Below the pieces are notes generated by a model. The model ran no database searches. It was not told the DNA's origin and was given only the letters and a program-made list of their open reading frames with translations. From the NCBI GenBank assembly GCA_029339195.1, contig JAPTJF010000158.1:58107-122106 (forward strand): 64,000 nucleotides of DNA, in the 5' to 3' direction. Source of the DNA: Micractinium sp. NFX-FRZ. Its lineage: Eukaryota; Chlorophyta; Trebouxiophyceae; Chlorellales; Chlorellaceae. Position 1 is the stretch's first letter. Each line of letters starts with the position of its first letter. Positions 57,901 to 64,000 of this stretch are shown here, in pieces. The position numbers and the translations under genes are program-made.

Positions 57901-59820
57901 CCGGGCGTCAACATCCTGAGCACATATCATGAAATCAATCTTAAATACGTCTACATGTCGGGCACAAGCATGGCCACGCCGCTTGTCAGTGGGGCGGCAG
58001 CGCTGCTGTATGCCGTGCGGCCGGCAGCCACAGTGGCACAGATCAGGTGGGGTAGGAGGGTGCCGGCGCGCTTGCAATGGAGGGTGCGTGCTGCCGTGTG
58101 TATGTGTGTGGTGTGTGCTTGTGTGGTGTGTGCGCGCGCGCACGCCATGCCCAGGCCTACCGCAAGGGCAGCAGTGCGCGTGTGGTGGTGGGCGGTGCAT
58201 GCCGCCTTCCACAACAGCGACGTCACGTGGATGCGACGGTCGCATCCTCAGCGCACGCCTGCGGCTGGGCCCGCTGCAGGCACCGTGTCTGCGTGGCATT
58301 TGGGAGCCTCCCCAACAGCCGCAGGTGGCGTGCTCTGGCCTGTGACCGGTGGTGCAGTTGCTCTCACTGATGCAGAGCCTGACTATTGGCCCACCATGAG
58401 TGCATGCACGTTGCAGGAGTGCCCTTCTGAACTCAGTGGACCCTTCTTCAGCTCTAACCGGCAAGGTATCCACCGGGGGGCGGCTGAACGCTGAGAGGGC
58501 ACTGGCCGCGATACAGGGCAACCCTCTGCCGCCGCCCTACGTGCAGCCACCATGTAAGCCCTGGGCTCATGTTGGTCAGGTTTGGTGTACAGCGCAGCAC
58601 AGCACAGCGCAGCACAGCACAGCACAGCAGGGCCCAGGGCAGCTCAGCTTGCTCACCTAGCACCGCGTCACACACATGCAACCCATCCCACGCACCGCTC
58701 ACTGCCTGGCACACATGCCCATGCGCCGCACCGCCGCTGGCTTCCTCTTGTTAGCGCCCACCACTCCTCCTGCTTGCCCCTCGCCACGCTGCCCACATGC
58801 CGTTCTGGCTGCACGTGCCAGCACCCCCAGAGCGGCACCCCCACGTCTGATCCACCCTGGTCGCACCTTCAAGGGCCATCACTGTCTGGTCGGGCAGCGC
58901 AGCCAACCTCCATTCCCCTTTGGTATAGTCGACCTATTTGCCCCCCTGAACCTTGGCACCCAACCCGCCCGCTCTATGTGCAGACTCCTGGACCCCTTTG
59001 AGCGGCACTCGTTTCGACTACCACCTCCAACACGCGAGGCATAGTCTGACAAACCTGACCAGCGCAGCGTGCCTCAGCAGGCAAGTGCTGCTCAAGTGCG
59101 GGGCGGCTCACCAGGGTTGCAGGAGGCAACGGGGGCTGACAGGGGCCGACACATGTGCGCGTGTGGACCTGCATCGTCACAGCACAGCACAGCACAGCAC
59201 AGCACTGCACAATCTGGCATGCCCCAGCTGCCGCCCAGCCCATCTGTCCCCTCACCCACCTGCCCCCCACCCACAACCCACCCATCCTTCCCCCCACCCC
59301 GCTCCTCCGCAGCTGCCAGACCGCCAGCTGGTGCTTCTTTGCCTCCTACCACGACCAGGGCTTTGCAGAGAACATGTACAACACCGCAGGCGATGTGACT
59401 GGCAGCGTGGCAGGCACCTGCCTGCGGGCTGACGCCTCTGCTGTCGTCACCTCAGCAAACTTCCATGCCACCGCTGCCTCAGGCTACAAACTTCCCCTGC
59501 CCAGCCCGCCGCCTGCGCCGCCGCCACCGCAGCCGCCGCTGCCGCCGCCTCGGGAGCTCCGAGAGGGTGGGGCGGGAGGTGAGGCGCCGGAAGGGGGAGC
59601 AGGGGGAGAGTCTCCCACGCCGGAAAGCCCTCCGCCCCCGCCCCCTAGCTCCTCCTCCACGCCTGCCAAGCAAAGCATTGCTAAACTGTTCTTCTACTTT
59701 ATTGCCTGCATCTACGTGTTCTTGTGGGAGGTCCTCACTGCCGCCCCCACCACCTCGCCTCCGCCACCCACCGCCGCTCCTCCGCTCGGCGCCTCCACTG
59801 CTGTGCCCACCGCCCGCTGA
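54917..59820 (+). CDS. Subtilisin-like (S8) protease with proline-rich tail, copy 2
   Basis: Ten exons, 54917-55388, 55628-55859, 56109-56170, 56454-56539, 56977-57084, 57419-57564, 57783-58046, 58417-58553, 58984-59080, 59313-59820, join in phase (703 aa). It is a tandem duplicate of copy 1: exons 2, 6 and 7 have identical lengths (232, 146, 264) and much sequence is shared. The S8 centres are intact: KVCVIDTG, GHGTHVSGT, AAAGNEG and GTSMATPLVSG. The Cys module (SCQTASWCFFASYHD) is kept. The proline-rich part is much shorter, and the hydrophobic segment (IAKLFFYFIACIYVFLW) is internal, followed by about 33 Pro/Ala/Thr residues. Intron 3 is displaced by one base relative to copy 1. Signal peptide: LRAVMLLTAAASILAAPPPA. 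Confidence 0.87.
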
Positions 59821-60755
59821 TTGGGGGCTGCGAGGCAGACATGTGCACATCGGTCGAGGCAGCCAGACCGTGCAGACCCTATTGCTGATAGAGGTGTATC
59901 AACCTGGGCCCTAATTTTCAGTTTGCTGTCCTGGTCCCCAGCCCTGCACTGCATCGATATTTGCTTCCAGAACACATGACAACCACTATTTGCACCTCAG
60001 CACCACCCTTCCCTACGCATGCATCACATACGTGCATATACGCCCTGCAAACTCAATACTCACGCGCAACATCCCTGTTCAAAGACCATGTGGTTTTGCG
60101 GATGTAAGAAGCAGTGAGGAGCATGTGGGGCCAGCACAGCGTGTGGACGAGCTGCCCTGCCTCAGCGCGGCATGCTGCCATAATAATAGCGATAGTTTAT
60201 CAGGGTGGCGCCAGCATATCATACCACCCCCGCGTGGGTGGCATGGTGACGCCCCCGCAGCCGGTTTAACCTCGGATTGACTCCCAGAAATCACTTCCGG
60301 TCTTCCCTAGGTGTTGCATGCCATCAGAGCTCGGTGCCTGTGGGTGCCCGGGGGCACCTGTGCCAGGTCAGCTGCTGTGGCGGCTTGCACCAGGCGCCCT
60401 GCCTAGCGCAGGCAGTGGAAAACCTCCTCCACGTACACATTCAATATGACTCGGAAAGTGACGAGATGGGAAGGCAAGCACAATGTTGAGCAGCCTGCAG
60501 CAGAGGAGGATGCCTGCCATGCAGTAGGGCGGCAGAGGGGAGGGCGTGCATAGCGGGCGGCGGCAATGCGGGCTCTCTGGCTCTGCTGCAGCGCATCTGT
60601 TCCTGTCACTCGATACATTGGCACTGCTCGTTATTTTTTGAGCTGCTAGCGGCCTCTTTTAGTGCCTGCCCGCTTATTTTGATTGGCGCGTCAGCACATT
60701 ACTGCCGGCGCCTTGCAGGCCGCCCAACAGGCGCAGCATCTAGCAAAATCTGACC
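59821..60755 (+). other. Subtilase 2 3' region and ABC gene promoter
   Basis: TGTAA at 60103-60107 predicts a 3' UTR of about 0.28 kb for subtilase 2. Nothing coding was recognised in the rest. Confidence 0.5.
60103..60107 (+). terminator. TGTAA polyadenylation signal (subtilase 2)
   Basis: First TGTAA after the stop at 59820. Confidence 0.5.
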
Positions 60756-63490
60756 ATGACCGCGGGTACACCCGCCCCTCTGGCGGCCGTGGCCTCGGTG
60801 GTGCCAGGAGAGCAAGAGGACGCCGTGGTGGTGCGCTGCCTCAACTTCGCCTTCCCCTTCAGCCAGCCGGTCATCCACGACCTCAGTCTGGTGCTGCCGC
60901 GCGGCAGCCGCTGCCTGCTGACGGGCGCCAATGGCGCAGGTGCGTCCGGGCGGCGGGGGGACGGGGGTGGGAGGGGAGGGAGCTCTTCTGGTGTGCCGAT
61001 GGCCTGTGCCGCACTTTGGCTTTGCTGCGCCGGCCAGAGGGCAACATGATGGGGGTGCGCTGACAGCCTTGCTGGAGCCCTGTTCGCCGCTGTGCCCACT
61101 GCACCTCACCCCACATGGCCCTGCCCACACCGCCGCCGCCAGGACATGCAGTCCCGTCGTCCGCTGCTGCAACCGCCCGCCGACTGCCCCTCCTCAACCC
61201 CTCCTCGTGCTGCCCCCTCGTCCTGCAATGCAGGCAAGACGTCCCTGCTGCAGGTGCTGGCGGGCAAGTACATGGTGGGGCAGGACGCTGTGCGCATACT
61301 GGGGCGCCCCGCCTTCCACGACATACAGCTGGTGAGGCGTGCTGTGCTGTGCCCGCCGTGCTCTGCCAGCTGTGCTGCTTTGTACGACATGCAGCTGGAG
61401 ATACATGCTGCGCTTTGCCTGCTGTACTTGATCGGCTATGCTTTGTCCGCTGCGCTTTGCTTGCTGTGCTGTGTTCCGTGACGTCCGGCTGGTGAGCTCA
61501 CGGGGCAGCCCCTGCTGCGCTTTGCCCGCTGTGCTCTGCCTGCTGTGCTCTGCCCGCTGTCCTGTCCTTTCAACATACAATGTGCTTTGTCAGGGCCCGT
61601 GCTACTTGCTGGCACGGCGCTGGCCTCCATGCCGTCGCCTGCCCGCCCGCCTGCCGCCAGCCACCAGCTGACCGCCCACGCTGTGCCCGCCCCGCAGGTG
61701 TCCAGCGGGGATCTGTCCTACCTGGGGCCCCAGTGGCGGCGGGACATTGCGTTTGCGGGGAACAACGTGGCCATGCAGGGCGACATTGCAGCGGGCAAGA
61801 TGATTTTCGGGGTGGAGGGCGTGGAGCCGGCGCGGCGCGACAGGTGCGCATGCACGCACGCACCAATGCAAGGGCATGTGCCATGTGGTGTGTGCGGGAG
61901 GGGCGGTCCTGTGCCCAGCCATCCACACCTGTGGTGCTCTTGCCTTTCCCCTGCAGGCTCATCCGCCTGCTGGACATCGACCTCAACTGGCGGCTCAACA
62001 AGGTGTCGGACGGGCAGCGGCGGCGCGTGCAGATATGCATGGGCCTGCTGAAGCCGTACCAGGTCAGTTTTGTTACCCGCGAGAGAGAGAGGCAAAGCGT
62101 TCTTTGCAGGCGGTGTCATGTTGTTGCGGCGGCAGCTACACCTGCCAGCCTTGTCCCTCCCACCTCCCTCCATGCCTGCCCTGATCCCACCGCTCCCCAC
62201 CTGCCCTGCCCTGCCCTGCCCAACACTGCTCCCTGCTGCCGCTGCCGCAGGTGCTCTTGTTGAACGAGATCACGGCCGACCTGCCTGCCTCTCTCCCACC
62301 ACCTCTGCTGTCCTGGCACACTGCTTAAGCCTCATTCACACACACAGACGCACACAACATGCATGTGCTGCTGCTGGATGAGATCACGGCGGGCCTGCCT
62401 GCCTCCCTCACCCCCGCCCATCTGCCCTGCCCACTTCGTATGCCACTTTCCTCTGCCTGCAGGTGCTGCGGGCCTTGCCTGCCTCTCTCACCACTCCGCG
62501 CAGCGCTTACGCCTCGTCAAACCCACCCATGGCCCAAACCCCACACAAAACCCTAACCCACACAAAACACCCACACACCACGGATGCAGGTGCTGCTGCT
62601 GGACGAGATCACTGTGGACATGGATGTGGTGGGGCGCCTCGACCTGCTGGCCTTCTTTGAGCAGGAGTGCGCGGAGCGGGGGGCCACCATCATCTACGTG
62701 AGGCGGCACGCTGCGTGTGCGCATGCCTCGCTTTTTTGTTTGTTTGTCTCTGTTCCGTGTTTCCTCCCAGGCGCGTCCCTACTTGTGTGCACCTCTTGTT
62801 GGGCGGAGCGTGGGTCCACCGTCAACGTCGTAAGCCGCGCACGCCAGTGTCCCTCGGGGTTTGATCTGGTGCATGCCAGGCGTTCCTTCTCGCGTGTGCA
62901 TGTGTGTGTGTGTGCAGACCACTTGCGGCCATCCTCTTCGTCCCCGTGTGTGCGGGCACAGCGCGCATGCCGCACCCTTTTGTGCACCCCTCTCCCCCGC
63001 TCCTCACCAACCCCCCATGCCTTGCGCCCCGCCGCCCGCAGGCCACCCACATATTTGACGGGCTGGAGCGGTGGCCCACGCACTTTGCGTACCTCGAGGG
63101 CGGGCGCATGCTGCGAGGTGCGCAGCTCGGCGGTACACTGCAGCCTGGGGGTGTGCGCGCATCTCCCCTGCCTGCCCCGGGGATAGCCCCCTTGCATGCA
63201 CACCCACAGCGCGCACTTTCCCGCTCTGTCTCACTTGCCCGCCTGCCCTCTGCCTTGCCCTGCCTTCCTCCCGTGCTAGCACAGGCGGCCCTGTCAGCGG
63301 CATCCCGGAGCTGCAGACGGGCAGCAAGCTGCTGCACGTGGTTGAGGCCTGGCTGCGGCAGGAGAAGGCGCAGCGGCGGGCGCGGCAGAAGGAGGCGGCG
63401 GCGGCGGCGGCAGCATCGGGAGCGGCGCCGGCGCCGCCAAAGCGCAGCGCACCGTTCATGCCCAGCAAGCACATGGCCTTCTTCCGCTGA
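60756..63490 (+). CDS. Soluble ABC ATPase, ABCI/Caf16 type
   Basis: Seven exons, 60756-60939, 61234-61331, 61698-61843, 61957-62062, 62590-62697, 63042-63117, 63285-63490, join in phase (307 aa), a single nucleotide-binding domain without membrane spans. Walker A is [18 protein letters not shown], the signature is [10 protein letters not shown], Walker B is [20 protein letters not shown], and the switch region is [18 protein letters not shown]. The DEITVDMD and [13 protein letters not shown] wording is specific for the Caf16/plant ABCI19-21 group. Yeast Caf16 associates with CCR4-NOT; plant members are cytosolic or nuclear, and their transport role is unclear. The tail is Ala-rich and basic. 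Introns 2 and 4 hold decayed copies of adjacent exon ends. Confidence 0.9.
62241..62490 (+). repeat. Three decayed copies of the Walker B exon start
   Basis: In intron 4 the start of exon 5 (gtgctgctgctggacgagatcac) recurs as gtgctcttgttgaacgagatcac (62251), gtgctgctgctggatgagatcac (62364) and a shorter CAG|gtgctgcgg (62462). Each is followed by gcctgcctctctcacc-like sequence. Two retain a CAG acceptor. Confidence 0.88.
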
Positions 63491-64000
63491 CGTGCTGCCT
63501 GCCTGCCTGCGCGCCTGCCTTGCAGCACGCCCCCCTTCTTTCATTGACACTTGCTCACATGCTCTGATTGGGCCCACACGTGGGTGGGTTTTTGGAACTT
63601 GGACACCTCACTTGCAGCTCGTGAACGGCGTGGGCGGCGCGCTGCAGGCAGGCTTGAGGTGCGGCAGCGGCAGTCTGATGCAGTTTCACTGATGCAGTTT
63701 CACTTGCAACACTGTGTGTGCTGGCAGGGTTGTCCTCTGGCCGCTTGGGCTCTCCCTGGGCTGCCCTTGGCCAGCCAGCGCGCGCCACCAGCCGGTCAGG
63801 GCAGGGTGTGAAACCAGCACTGGCTGCCGCCTGCTCTGGTAGAGCTGGCACGCAGGATGTGTACCGGCTCCAGCTGCACCCCGGCAGCCGTTGTTGGGCA
63901 CCCCTTCAGGAGGCAGGCAGCAGCATTCATTCATTCATTTACAGCGCCGCAGCAACACAAAAGTGTGCCGCAGATGCGTCATCCCAGCATTATGGAAAAG
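63491..64000 (+). other. ABC gene 3' region
   Basis: No gene was recognised. A short (ATTC)n run lies at about 63926-63940. No TGTAA was seen before the window ends. Confidence 0.4.

Noticed and set aside
1..64000. Transposons, viral genes or CRISPR arrays
   Set aside because: No transposase, reverse transcriptase, integrase, terminal inverted repeats or spacer arrays were seen; repeats are local tandem or exon-edge copies.

Overview
The window is nuclear DNA of a GC-rich, intron-dense green alga. Trebouxiophyceae/Chlorellaceae (Chlorella, Micractinium and relatives) is the best guess from style and gene content; no marker sequence proves it. Supporting signs are short exons with GTGAGY donors and pyrimidine-rich YAG acceptors, plastid transit-like N-termini, thylakoid-type bestrophins, TGTAA polyadenylation signals behind several stop codons, and long Ala/Gln/Pro/Ser low-complexity tracts. 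All gene models were built by hand from splice sites and codon phase. I could not run searches, so family names rest on recognised motifs.

Layout. A partial minus-strand gene lies at the left edge. Then come a NEK-like protein kinase (+, 930-5877), a small low-complexity protein (+, 7286-7981), an F-box protein (-, 8510-10566), a plastid-type EF-hand membrane protein (+, 10803-15337), a bestrophin-like anion channel (+, 15834-20961), a small coiled-coil protein (-, 22615-23889) with a doubtful minus-strand reading frame beyond it, and a second bestrophin-like channel (+, 25769-30274). Next are a polytopic plastid-type membrane protein (-, 31391-34219), a PSMD9/Nas2-type proteasome chaperone (+, 34559-35674), an RS-domain/PP2C phosphatase fusion (+, 36458-42175), a trypsin-like secreted protease (+, 42935-46011) and a type I membrane protein (-, 46462-47964). 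The right part holds two tandem subtilisin-like proteases with proline-rich tails (+, 48742-53740 and 54917-59820) and an ABCI/Caf16-type soluble ABC ATPase (+, 60756-63490).

Two local gene duplications are clear. The bestrophins share eight consecutive exons of identical length, and the subtilases share ten exons in register. Three neighbouring genes (one trypsin-like, two subtilisin-like) encode predicted secreted serine proteases. Apart from these, the genes look like an ordinary unlinked mix. Several pairs are divergent over short intervals (F-box/EF-hand, about 236 bp; membrane protein/PSMD9, about 340 bp) and may share promoters.

The most unusual signals are: (1) decayed copies of exon ends, often carrying the splice site, inside the adjacent introns of at least five unrelated genes; (2) an RS domain joined in phase to a complete PP2C phosphatase, with a TGTAA signal in the linking intron that could yield an RS-only isoform; (3) six GC-AG introns, three of them in one protease gene and one conserved between the subtilase paralogs.
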